Below, piece after piece: positions 24,412 to 36,215 of a DNA stretch of 64,000 nucleotides. This DNA comes from Setomelanomma holmii (Eukaryota; Ascomycota; Dothideomycetes; Pleosporales; Phaeosphaeriaceae). The notes beneath the pieces are model-generated. The model saw only the letters and a program-made list of their open reading frames with translations. It made no database searches and was not told where the DNA came from. Numbering within the stretch: position 1 is the stretch's first letter; each line of letters starts with the position of its first letter. The DNA is taken from positions 124,001 through 188,000 of the forward strand of contig ML978166.1 of NCBI GenBank assembly GCA_010015745.1. Reading direction: 5' to 3'. The translations under genes and the position numbers were made by a program.

Positions 24412-25683
24412 ATGGTTGTCAAGGTGAGCTCCGTTGACCCCACTGGAGCCGGTGGCAGGCATTGACAGCTTCATACAGGTCGGTATCAACGGCTTCGGTC
24501 GCATTGGTCGTATTGTCTTCCGCAATGCGTGAGTTACCACTATTCTGAGCTTTCGGAGGAGCTATCGCGCTAACGACAGTCCGCAGCATCGAGCACAACG
24601 ATGTCGAGATCGTCGCCGTCAACGACCCCTTCATTGAGCCCCACTATGCTGTAAGCACCCTCATCGCACATATAATATACGAGACGCGTCAAACACGGCG
24701 CGCCTCGTGGAAATGTCAATCTGGGATAGCTGCTGACGCGTGCCCAGGCATACATGCTCAAGTACGACAGCACACACGGCCAGTTCAAGGGCGACATCAA
24801 GGTCGATGGCAACAACCTGACTATCAACGGCAAGACCATCCGCTTCTACATGGAGAAGGACCCTGGCAACATCCCATGGAGCGAGACCGGCGCCTACTAC
24901 GTCGTCGAGTCGACTGGTGTCTTCACAACCACTGAGAAGGCCAAGGCTCACTTGAAGGGTGGTGCCAAGAAGGTCGTCATCTCTGCTCCCTCCGCTGATG
25001 CTCCCATGTTCGTCATGGGTGTCAACAACGAGACCTACAAGTCCGACATCGAGGTGCTCTCGAACGCCTCGTGCACAACCAACTGCTTGGCCCCTCTCGC
25101 CAAGGTCATCCACGACAAGTTCACCATTGTCGAAGGTCTGATGACCACTGTCCACTCCTACACTGCCACTCAGAAGGTCGTTGACGGCCCTTCGGCTAAG
25201 GACTGGCGTGGTGGCCGTACCGCTGCTCAGAACATTATTCCCAGCAGCACTGGTGCCGCCAAGGCTGTCGGAAAGGTCATTCCTGACCTCAACGGCAAGC
25301 TCACCGGCATGTCCATGCGTGTCCCCACCGCCAACGTTTCCGTTGTTGACTTGACTGTCCGCATCGAGAAGGGTGCTTCCTACGACGAGATCAAGGAGGC
25401 CATCAAGGCTGCCGCTGACGGCCCGCTCAATGGTATGCATCAGAACTACATGGTTCGAGATATTCGACTAACATTCGCAGGTATCCTTGGCTACACTGAG
25501 GACGACATTGTCTCCTCTGACTTGAACGGTGACACCCGCTCTTCCATCTTCGACGCCAAGGCCGGTATCTCTCTCAACAAGAACTTCGTCAAGCTCGTCT
25601 CGTGGTACGACAACGAGTGGGGTTACTCCCGCCGTGTCCTCGACCTCTTGGTCTACATTGCGAAGATCGACGGTAACGCCTAG
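24412..25683 (+). CDS. gpdA: Glyceraldehyde-3-phosphate dehydrogenase
   Basis: Cytosolic glycolytic enzyme oxidising glyceraldehyde-3-phosphate with NAD+ and phosphate. Five exons: 24412-24423, 24479-24528, 24587-24650, 24748-25432 and 25481-25683; introns 55, 58, 97 and 48 nt; 337 aa, the usual length. The first exon is only four codons (MVVK). Visible motifs are the Rossmann start VGINGFGRIGR, the catalytic SNASCTTNCLAP (active-site Cys), the phosphate-site segment HSYTATQKVVDGPS, and the terminal WYDNEWGYSRRV. Third codon positions are strongly biased to C, as expected of a highly expressed gene. The small 5' exons match the usual pezizomycete gpd gene layout. Confidence 0.97.
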
Positions 25684-27345
25684 GAATCAGGACAGAGCCA
25701 GTCGATGCCTAAACTCTAAACTTTTCTTCATCAACCTAATTTGGTGTACGAGGAGGTTTGCGATATGCGGATGATGCCAGCGAGAAAAGTGCCAGGCTTA
25801 CAGTCCATATGATATGCTAGACATGAAATGAATGAACAATAAACAACAAACAAATGTCAACATGCCAAGATGTGGACTGATGTGGTACTCCTCCCACCCG
25901 TGCGGACCCTTGTCAACAGCTCTTCCTAGTTCCCGAGGCGAACATGCATTGGTATCTTGCTCACGCGGATCACGTCTTCCTCGCGAGTTAGCTTCCAGCG
26001 TCCAGCCTCCTCGAGTCTCGTTTTAGTGAGCATGCGGGACTCGCCTGGGGTAGCGTGAGGACATAGGGAAGCCGAACGGGAGGGACCGGGTACAGCTCGG
26101 AATTTTCAGGTGAGAGCCAAATGGGTAGCAACGGCATTGCTATGCGTCAATAGAGGCACATGAGGCTGAACACATATGTTTGATGCCTTCTGTAACCGAG
26201 GCTGGCAGAACATACATCCGGATGGTTTACATTGCACTATCTTCATGGGCGTGGCTGGGACTCATGGCGCACTGAGTTTAACAACAGTCACACTGAAAGC
26301 TGTAGATAGCAATCAATACGAACCTAACTAAATCTCTTGTGCCATGTAAAGACAGTACGACCCTACACGTCGATGTGCTTCCGGAACTCAAGTGACGGCA
26401 ACTCCGGCGGAATGCAATTGTCCTTCCGGTCACTTTGTGGCCTCAAATTGCATCAACATGCAATTTTCTGGCTTGAAGATCAAGTCCCGTGCCCGATGAT
26501 CTGCTCTCGAGCGTCTCTATTTATGAAGCATTCCACATCATGTGTGTACACTGTAGTCCGCCCAGATGTCTCGCACGTCTTGGTCAACGTCTACACTAGT
26601 GGCTTGGCAGCTTAGTCATGATATATTAGCTCGCCTAGTGTGGGCCAAGTCTATCAATCTAGCAGCCCATACCAGCCACGAGACAACACCTTTACCTAAG
26701 CCTGATCTTCGGTGGACTTTGTAGCTTATCAAAGGCTCACACGAAGCCACTTATTCGTCAACCTGTGGCAAGAAAAAGACGCGCTCGCGTCGTGCGATTG
26801 TCACCAGGTTGTCTGGGAAGTAAGACACTGTCCGAATATATGGAACCATATGCGCGATGACTTACAATGCTGCAGACTTGTCCTAGAGTAAGAGTCACTG
26901 CGACCAGCATCAAATAACTTGCAAGCGCCTTGAGACATCCGCTGCTCGACTAGCGGCTCCAATCAGCCCTGTCTTTCACCGACCATTCATCAAAATCATG
27001 ATCATGGCTATCTAGATGCGGTGAGCAGAAACAGTGTAAGTTTCTCATCAACTCATTGCTATTTTCCTCCGTCTCTTGGTCTTTGTGCCGGTCTTTCCAA
27101 GCTGAGCTTCGCATCTGCAACCCTGATCTTCTCATCTACAGGCTTGCTTGCGCATCGCATGTAGTTATGACTGCAAAATGCAGCTGCTCATTTGAACACC
27201 TTGACCCAAATACTCTGTGCTTTCTGGCAAGTTCCACTTGCCGTGGGCGTTTGGTCTAAATGTCGCTAAGCGCATACTGTTCACCTATCGCTGTTTTTTC
27301 TTGACCAAACTGACTCCAAGCACTAGTTGGCGGAACCGTACAGGA
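25684..27345. other. Intergenic, 1.66 kb, nothing recognised
   Basis: 3' flank of GAPDH and 5' region of the histone deacetylase gene. Short frames only. The deacetylase frame stays open upstream to about 27217 without an ATG, so a longer N-terminus through an upstream exon is possible. Confidence 0.4.
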
Positions 27346-30253
27346 ATGGAGCGTGGCCTCAGCGCCCGCTTTAAGAGCTCCGCCGAAGCCATGGATGATG
27401 ATGACTATCTCATGGAAGATGACGTTCTTGCTTCGACAGAGCTGAATGGGAACGGCGCTGGAACTGTCGATCCCTCCAAGCTTGGTCACTTCGACAATAC
27501 AGTACCGCCTAGAAACGAGCCGCTTCCATTTCACAGCCCTTCCAAGGCTTTAGCATTTTCACGATCATATTCCCAGGTGAACGCCTTCAATGCCCACTCA
27601 GACCCTAGCAGCCGATTCGACAAAATGGATGTCTCTCAACCAACACCATTACGCCGGAGGAGTCCAGAAGTACGCATAGCTCCGAAACCAAGAGATCCAA
27701 ACCTTCCCTATACTACCTCGAGAACCGGTCTGGTGTATGATCCGCGCATGCGCTTTCACGCCGAGCTTCCTAGCATGTCGCTTGGGGAGGATGATATACA
27801 TCCAGAGGACCCACGTCGCATACATTCCATTTTCGAGGAAATACGACAAGCGGGCTTGGTGGGATCATCAGGATCAACAGAAGATGATTCCACAGAAGCG
27901 CACTGCTGGCGCATCGCCATACGGTCTGCCAGCAAGCAAGAAATTCTCTTGATACATACGGAGGATCACTATGCGTTCGTGGAGTCCTTGCAAGGTACTT
28001 CTTGTCTGTGGTATAGTAGACTAGAGCTAATTTGTATTGCAGACATGAAAACAGATCAGCTAAAGATTGAGGCTGAGAGGTTGGACTCCATATACTTCAA
28101 CCACTCGACATTCGAATGCGCCAAGCTAGCAGCTGGAGGAGCCATCGAAGCATGCAAAGCGGTCGTACAGGGCGCTGTTCGTAATGCTATAGCAATCATT
28201 CGGCCGCCGGGTCACCACGCTGAAAGTACACAACCGTCAGGCTTCTGCATTTTCAATAATGTGCCAATTGCGACACGAGTATGCCAAGAAGCCTATCGCG
28301 AGACCTGCCGTAAAGTCTTGATCCTGGACTGGGATGTACATCACGGCAACGGGATTCAGCACGCTTTCTACGATGATCCGAATGTACTTTACATATCATT
28401 GCATGTCTACCGGGATGGCAACTTCTACCCAAACCTCCCTGACGGGAACCTCAATTACTGCGGCGAAGGGGCCGGTGAGGGCAAGAACGTCAATATACCT
28501 TGGGCTGATCATGGAATGGGCGACGCGGAATATCTCTATGCCTTTCAGGAGATTGTCATGCCGATTGCCACCGAGTTCGATCCCGATCTCGTCATCATCT
28601 CCGCAGGCTTTGATGCAGCAGAAGGTGATCTGCTTGGCGGCTGTTTTGTTACCCCAGCGTGCTATGGGCATATGACTCATATGCTCAGGCAACTTGCAAA
28701 GGGTAAGCTCGTGGTTTGCCTCGAGGGAGGCTACAACCTGCGATCAATCGCCCGTTCGGCACTTGCGGTGACAAGAGTGCTCATGCTAGAGCCACCAGAT
28801 CGGTTGCGAGAACATCTACCCGCGCCTAAAGACAGTGCTGTTCACACCATTGAACAAGTAAAACGCCAAAATTCCAAGTACTGGAAGTGTCTTTACCCCA
28901 AACATCTGGACAGAAGCGATCCTGGATTCATGGATACCTACAGACTGCACGAGATCATACGGGAGTGGCAAAGTCAAAAATTGTCACTGGATCATTCCAT
29001 GACTCCGATTCCGCTGCAGATCAACAGAGCCGGTCTAGCTCAGACATTTGAGCACAATGTGATCGCAACGTAAGGATTTGTCTTTTCCAAGCTGGGAAAT
29101 TGGATACTCACAAGCGATATAGTCCAGACTTTATGGGGCAACACCCGCTTCTGGTGATATTTCACGATCCACCAAACTTCCAAGACAATCCAGATCCAGT
29201 GACAGGCAAACGTGAACTACACAATACCTGGCTTGTGAGTGTCTGCAGTCTTGTGCTGTATGTCCGCTGACTTTGAGCACGAAGACTGATGTCACCAAGA
29301 AGTACATTGATTGGGCCGTGACCAATGGATTCCAAGTTGTGGACGTAAATATACCAAGGGTCGTTGCTGTCGAAGATGTGAGTTCCTACCACATGCAGCA
29401 GTGGCACACAAAATTGACCATAATATAGCCCGATGATGTCTACGTGAAGTCGGATGACTCCATTGCAAGGGCTTATCAGACACGAGAGATGGCGTCTTAT
29501 CTTTGGGAAAACTACATCGAGTAAGCTGGCGTCCTTGTCAAAATTCATGGCTGATTCAATCCAGACCGAACGACGCTACCCAGGTTTTCTTCATGGGCAT
29601 AGGCGATGCCTACCTGGGGCTCGTGGACCTTTTGAGTCGTAATGGTAGGAATGCACCGGTCAACATTATAAGCAACTGTACTGACCTGCACACAGAAGCC
29701 TGTACTGAGCCAGATGGTATTGTGGAATGTCTGATTGGCTTCGTGGCAGATACCACGATACAGTCGATAAAGCGGGCCACGGACGACATGATCGCACAAT
29801 GGTACTACGAGGTAAGGCGTTACCTGTCTATTTCGTGCTTGCGAAGCTAATTGCCACGCCTCACAGCATTCTAAGATATTCGTCAAGAATAGCCACTTCG
29901 TCTGGGATCCCTCACGTGTCAGAAAACTCCGTCGAAAGCTCGGAAACCTCGTGAAGTCGCCACAGGACTCTCTCGATACGATGCTGGAAGAACATTTGGG
30001 CGAAGTGCAAGAAGTGCTCTCAAAGAGAAAGAGCGAGTACGAGGAGATAAACGACGTCTCTAGCAGGACTGACGATCTGCCACAACCTTTGAAAAGTCCA
30101 CCGTTATTCAGCGGCAGCAGCTTGACTCCAGTTCTGAGACATGAAGGCGGCACCGCCTCGATCAAGAGCCCTAAATTGCCGCCAGTGGGGATCTTCTCAA
30201 TGCCGTCGCATAGTCCCAAGAGTCCGAGGAGTCCTTTGAAGAAGATGTATTGA
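27346..30253 (+). CDS. hda1: Class II histone deacetylase Hda1 with C-terminal Arb2 domain
   Basis: Zn-dependent lysine deacetylase of the Hda1 complex, acting in the nucleus on H3/H2B tails to repress transcription. Eight exons: 27346-27994, 28043-29069, 29123-29234, 29285-29377, 29429-29520, 29565-29644, 29696-29811 and 29867-30253; seven introns of 44-55 nt; 851 aa. Catalytic marks are RPPGHHAE (270-277, active-site His pair), DWDVHHGNG (Zn ligands D314 and H316), SAGFDAAEGD (Zn ligand D407) and LEGGYNL. The acidic N-terminus of about 100 residues looks disordered. The small later exons encode an Arb2-like alpha/beta-hydrolase-type domain (HPLLVIFHDPP, FFMGIGDAYLGLVDLL), typical of fungal Hda1. 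The first ATG in the frame was chosen; the next, at MDDDDY (27391), is an alternative. The acceptor at 29284 (GAAG) is weak. Confidence 0.92.
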
Positions 30254-31565
30254 GGCGGCACGGGAGGACCGATAGGTTTCTTATTTATCGCTATAAGCAT
30301 CAGCCGGCGCGTCCTTTACCCTGCGATACTGCGAGACACTCATGACTCGCTTCTTCATCCTCTTTGTCGACTGTACGCAGACGGTTTGTTGGATATACGC
30401 AATGTAGCTATTAGGCAAGTAGCTCGAGCGAAACATTGCATGCGCCCTCGTGGAACCCAACCTCCGCTCAATCAGAAATCGATGATGCTGACAATGCTGG
30501 CACACGCAAGTGCTTCTTATGGTGAAGACGGAGTGAGAGCGATGGCGGATCCGTCGAGAAGATCCCAGCTCTCCTCTCGAACAGTCCGCGCGTCTTCTCT
30601 AGCGTTTGCTCGGGTGCAATGCATCCCAAAGCGTGCACTACCACCACGCTAAACCCCTGACGCCGAGGTCGCTTCTGCCACGCGCCTTTCCGCGATCAGC
30701 AAAAGTGGGTCTGAGGCTTGACGACGACAACGCAACTTCAGCTGCCACCACACGCGCGGCAATACATACTTTCGAGATTGCCTATTGTTATCAACCCTTA
30801 CTGACGAGAATCACCGATGGGAAGGCAATGGAAGAGCGGATGTACAGACAATGAAGAGATGGAAGCAGGTGGACCATGGAGGAAGGGAACACATCTGGCC
30901 AACGTTGTGAACAGCCAGACAAAGCACACTTCAGATCTCCCGCCGATTAGTGCATCCGTAATTGGAAAATCACCACTGACGGTGGGACTTAGCTACAACC
31001 AATTAGTATAATCTGCCAAGGGGCGCAATCGAGCTTACTTCTACGACTGTGCAAACCTTTCAAGCCGGAGGCATTGCGACATTTTTCACTACCCTTTTTA
31101 AGTTTCCTTGTTACGATCCGTTGATCTCTACGAGGTCAGGTCTTCCTCCAACATGGACATGACCTGGTGCTAGACCTAGTCACCTCGACCGCCATTGATA
31201 AGACGCAGTAGCAGATTATCTCGGTCTTCCCCACGACACTACGACGCAACAGGTCTGGAGAGGCGTCAACGGATCAGCTGTGGCGCTACACTATGATCAA
31301 GGCGTACGGCAATGCCGCGTGGGACTTTCGTTAAGACCTACCATCCGCCATGTCGTGTTGCGCTTCATTTGGCATTCTGCCCTCCCTCACGCTCGTTCTC
31401 ATTGTCAAGTTCCTACCATTTTCGCTCGTTATCTCTCTGCAGTCTTCTTTTCAATCCCAACCTCATCGTCGAAGCATCTTGGCTAGAACAATTTTTTTCT
31501 ACTCTTGAAATTTGTGCATTGACTCTGCATTAAGGCAAAGTGCTGTGCGGTGGACGGAGTTAGCG
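30254..31565. other. Intergenic, 1.3 kb, nothing recognised
   Basis: 3' flank of hda1 and promoter of the cupredoxin-like gene. A pyrimidine-rich stretch at about 31375-31500 precedes the next gene. No gene, RNA or repeat recognised. Confidence 0.4.
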
Positions 31566-32776
31566 ATGCCTCCTCACTCCTGGGCACTGGGCCAGGCATT
31601 CGTCTTCGTTACTCTCCAACTTTCCTCATTTGGCTCAGCGCAAGCAGTCGATGCCTTTCTCACGTCTCCTGTCCCTATAGCAGCAGCAGCGACGTTCACC
31701 ACAACAGCACCCGCCGCATCGAGTCCACCCCAGGTCCATGTTATCAAAGCTGGAGCAGGCGGATTCAAATTCGAACCCCAACAAATCACCAATGTAGCAG
31801 TCGGCGACATCGTATCTTTCGAGTTCTACCCACCCGATCACTCGGTCGCGCGGGCAGAATTCGGCTCGCCATGTGTGCCATACGAGTATAGTCACAGAGA
31901 CAAGCCGGGTTTCTGGTCCGGTACACAACTAGTCGACACGATAGCTGATGTATGTGCACATCTTGACTATGCCTTGAGGAAAGGAAGCTGACGCCAATAT
32001 TTAGGTTACCACATACAATGTCACCATTAATTCGACTGAGCCCCTCTTCTTCTACTGCGCCGCGCCAAACTCATGCAAAGGCGAGCTTATGCTCGGCGCT
32101 ATAAATCCAAATAGCACACAAACCCTAGCCAAACAAATTCAGGCTGCGAAGGAAGCGACACTGCAACTCGCACCTGGTGAAGCTATGCCACGCGAAGGCG
32201 GTGCCTCAAATTCTTCTCCAACATCAACCTCCACATCCACAGCACAAGACCCCCAGAATCAAGGTCCTGGTCCGAATTCCAAAATCTCGACAGCAGTCAT
32301 AGCAGGCATAACTGTCGGCATCGTAGCGTTCCTAGCTATTTGCGCGGCGCTGTTCTTCTTCATCGGGAGGTCGAAGAGCTTGAAGGAAATTGTTAGGAAA
32401 CATGATGAGGGCGCGCAGATGAAACCTGTGGGCGTGGGCGTGGGTGGTAATGCTGGGTATGCGGAGTTGGGTGTGGGTATGCAGCAGTTCCCTGTGCCGC
32501 CAGGGACGCCGCAGTCTGGGTATCATGGCGATGCGCTTGGGGTTTGGGGAAGTCCGGCGCCGGCGTATGCGAGTCCTGCTGTTGGTGTTGCGGGGTTGAG
32601 TTTTAGGTGAGTCATGACGTATCGTGAATATGCAAAGGATGAAACTGATGAGATGTAGTGATCAGAAAGGAGGTCAGATTGCTGTTGCGGAATTGCCTAG
32701 TCCCACCTTGGGGAGGCAGGAGTTTGTCGCGGAACTGGATGGTGGACATGTTCCTACGAGGGAGAAGAAGCTTTGA
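31566..32776 (+). CDS. Membrane-anchored cupredoxin-like extracellular protein
   Basis: Three exons: 31566-31949, 32005-32606 and 32659-32776; introns 55 and 52 nt; 367 aa. Order of parts: signal peptide (about 1-26), Ala/Thr/Ser-rich linker, cupredoxin-like domain (about 58-165; HVIKAGAGGFKFEPQQI, VGDIVSFEFYPPDHSV, FFYCAAPNSC), Ser/Thr-rich stalk, one membrane helix (about 225-248, AVIAGITVGIVAFLAICAAL), then a Gly/Pro-rich cytosolic tail. The last intron is supported because it extends the tail into an open, polar C-terminus (SDQKGGQIAVAELPSP). The domain keeps the His of DHSV and the Cys of FYC, but the second copper His expected near PNSCKGELM is not seen. It may therefore not bind type-1 copper. 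Substrate and role are unknown; it is probably at the cell surface. Confidence 0.75.
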
Positions 32777-33713
32777 TTTTGTGTGTGTTGGATACATAAT
32801 GATACTTTGGATATGCCAAAGATTGTTAAAGGCTTGCATACGATAGGCCCTACAATCGAAGCTGAATAGTGGAAGGACTTTCACTTCGTCGAAGGCGAGT
32901 TTGGTGGTGAGATTGTCACGTGCAAGACCGGTCTCGGACTCGGGTCGCGCCTCACCGATGCTGCACGTCTTACTCGGACCTGATGAACTTATCACTGGGC
33001 ACCAGATATCGGGCCTTTATCATAGTCTAGACGCGCTCGTGACGGTCACCACACCCAACCACCACCGCGCAATTGCACACGTTGCCGGCAGAGTGCGGCT
33101 GCCGGCATTTCTCCGTGCTGGCCTTCCTTGAAGACATGTCAGACAAGCTATGCGGACACTAACATGGATCATTTTCTCTGGTGTCTGCTCAAGCCTGGCA
33201 AGTCGGAAGAGGTGGCATAAGGCTTAGTATGTACGGTGGCTGCTAGCGAGCGATGACGACGGAAGTGCAGGGCAGCCCACATACGATGCGGTGAGAATTG
33301 GCATTGCTGCACAGCATGGGTGCCATACAAAGAAACGAGCCACAGAAGCGTAAACCATGTGTCATGTTCCGCGGCGGCTTGTGAAGCCGTGCGTTAGCCA
33401 ACCTGGCCAATCGTCGACGAGCCTGGGCAAACGTGTTGCGGTGGTGCAGTTCTCGAACGGTAAGGAACTGACTTCGGCGGCCCAGCCAAGCTTCGCGCTC
33501 CAGGAATGGCGGCATCGCGCCTCCAGTTTCTTTTACCACGCCAGATGAGTCTCTGCCGCCGACCGTTTCTTCTACCGTTCCCTCGTGCTCCACGAACTAT
33601 GTCGGTATTGGGCAACCCCAGCGGGCATCCTCCACTGCAACCTTAGCCCTACCTGCCATTTGCAGCGTCCTGCCGCGCATCACTAAAAGAGTGGACTGCT
33701 GTGCAGCCTCGAC
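32777..33713. other. Intergenic, 0.94 kb, nothing recognised
   Basis: Between the cupredoxin-like gene and the cyclin gene. Only short frames without family signatures. Confidence 0.4.
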
Positions 33714-34978
33714 ATGCTCACCTCGTCGCCGACCATATCAGCGCCTCCGTCGCCCTCAGCAGCATTCCACGCTCCGTCCCGCGCATACCATGCCTCGCGA
33801 CGCACATCGGCTTCCTCCAGCACCCACTCGCCCCGCTTCACCGTGAGCGGTGCATCGTCGCGGCGGTACGACGCTACACCGACCTCGAGGCCCATACCAG
33901 TGCCCTCGCCCACCTCCGCATACACGCAGTCGCCCCAGAGTCGCAAGAGAAGCTACGTCGACGTGGGCACCCAATACACCCCACCTGGCTTTCCCCCAAC
34001 CTACCACCCACCATCGCAGGCCAGCACCGCCAGCAGAGAGACAGTTGAGATTGCCCCACTGAACACACTCTCAATCACGAGCACACAGCGGGGGGAGCCC
34101 TCCGCCGAACCTGTAGCTACGGAGCCGCCAGAGCCTTCGTTGCGGGTGGATCCGCAGCCAGTCGACGTCAAGCATGCCTTACCACAAGTCCGGCGAGCCT
34201 CGAAAGAGAGCTTGCGTTCGGTCGTGGAGCAGGATGGCGTGCCAAAGGAAGAAAGTGCCGTTTTGCAGGTGCCTCCCTCGACAGCCAAACGCGCGCGGCC
34301 GCAGGAGCCAAATGTGAGGGTCATGCCACTGCACTATGAGACCTGCGATGTGAAGGATCTTGGCGTATTGATTTCAGATATGCTCATGGAGCTGGTGCAC
34401 ATTAATGATGAGCAGCCACTGCGGGATGGGACCCTGACAAGGTTTCACTCAAGGTACGAATTGCTCTCCTGTAAATGGAACGCATGACCGGATACTGACA
34501 GACTTTGCGCAGAGCCCCGCCTGGCATATCTGTACGCGACTACCTCTTACGCCTCATCGTCCACGCCACACTCTCGCCTCCCATCCTACTCTCCATGGTC
34601 TTCTACGTCGACAAGCTCTGCGCCATGTACCCCGCCTTCACAATCAGCAGTCTCACAGTGCATCGCTTCTTGATAACGGCAGCAACTGTAGCAGCCAAGG
34701 GCTTGAGCGACAGCTTCTGGACGAATGGTCTGTACGCAAAAGTTGGAGGCGTCAGCATACGCGAGTTGGCGCTGCTCGAACTGGAATTCCTAAGACGGCT
34801 AGATTGGCGGATAGTCCCGAAGCCTGAGGTCCTGGTCGACTACTACAAAGGCTTGGTAGAACGAGGGTCGGGTTTCGTGATAGAGAAGGAACCGGAGACG
34901 GCTCCGACCCCCAGTCCACAGGCGCACACTCCTACCGGTTCAGCAACTGGAATCCATACCAATGAAACAGGCTCATAG
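33714..34978 (+). CDS. pho80: Pho80/PREG-type cyclin (phosphate-response regulator)
   Basis: Cyclin partner of a Pho85-type kinase. In yeast and Neurospora (PREG), the complex phosphorylates and restrains the phosphate-starvation transcription factor. Two exons, 33714-34453 and 34513-34978 (intron 59 nt, GTACGA...CGCAG), 401 aa. Residues 1 to about 200 are Ser/Pro/Thr-rich and disordered. The cyclin box follows (about 208-360): LISDMLMELVHIND, LTRFHS-RAPPGISVRDYLLRL, AFTISSLTVHRFLITAATVAAKG, FWTNGLYAKVGGV and ELEFLRRLDWRI. All of these match the Pho80 subgroup rather than mitotic cyclins. The exon junction falls inside RFHS-RAPP, and the splice restores that conserved block. The C-terminus is again disordered. 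Confidence 0.85.
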
Positions 34979-36215
34979 TCGAAAGGCAAGCACCCATCCG
35001 CAACAATATAGTCTTTACCTTGTGCAAACGTGGCACGGTATGGTCGTGTCACTGTCTATACCCCATCCAGCTTGAATATCCTCGAACTGCCTTATCTTCT
35101 GGACCATTTCGCAGTCGATGGCCGCCTATCTCAATGCCTGTGGTCGAGAGCGTATGGGATCAAGCTGAGCTGGCAAGACTGACTCGAGAATGAGCTGAAC
35201 ACGGCAGCTCGAGATTGAGAGGGAGGTGTGGAGTCGTGTTGAAAGAGCAACATCGGTACACTCGTGTCGTGCTTGTGTCGTGATTGAGCGTTATGATAGG
35301 ACATCTTGGATGTCTTCGCGCGTCGGTTCGGCTCGCTGCGGCTGACTTCCGGTTGGAGGTGTTCAAGCTGATAACAGCGTCAGCGCTGCATTGCGGCGGC
35401 TTCGACACGAGGGTCTGGCATGAAGAAGTGCATGATCGCTGCGCCATGAGCTGTAGGGCACGGGTTCGCTGGCATTGAGGCAGGGTAGGGCAGAAAAGAG
35501 AGACAGTATGATTGGTTAGGTAGCGTTAGCATAATGGCAATAAATCCGAACTTCACTCCACTGGCGGTTCCTGTAAGCGTCTGTACTAAATGCTCAAGCA
35601 GCTAACAACATCCATGTTGCGGAACGTGGACGCTTTACACTCGCCCATTGCCCAAATGACATTCCCTGCAAACCTTAGCACTGCTCCTCCTGAGAAGTGA
35701 GGCTACCATTCTCATTCCATAGCCCTTCATTGCATACAGTCGAGCATCCTCTGCGCGAGGACGGAGGGGTACCGGACATGATCGTGCACGGAGACCCATA
35801 TGACATACGGCAGGTCGACGTCGCCGGCTTAGCGACTTGACTTGAAACCATCCCATACTTCGCAATAGCCTTACTCCACCCCCACTACCTCCTCAGCGCA
35901 TTACTCTACACAACGACATCCGAGAGGTTGTGTGCCCGCACTACCGCGACGCCTGCCCGTTCTTAAGCCGATCTTCGTTTACCGTCGGCGGTAGACGCGT
36001 CTCTCGTTCAAGTGGGCGGCTGGAGCGCGACTATAGTACCATGAGAGTAAGTGGCCGTTACGGGAGCTCACTTGGCCGCTTTGCATGACTCTCGCTTGCT
36101 GCAGCTTCACTCACCACGCGCTGTATCAGCGCTGTGGAGCCCTGTGTTCCCAGCTAACATTCCAGCCAGAGCCCCACGTAGCTGCTTCCACCACGAGCAC
36201 TGCTATGCGGAGAAC
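34979..36215. other. Intergenic, 1.2 kb, with a possible 5' micro-exon
   Basis: Mostly featureless. At 36041-36046 an ATG AGA is followed by GTAAGT. Splicing to a CTGCAG acceptor at about 36103-36105 would add an N-terminal extension (LHSPRAVSALWSPVF...) in frame with the next gene. This would be a six-base coding first exon; a 5' UTR intron is the alternative. Confidence 0.35.
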
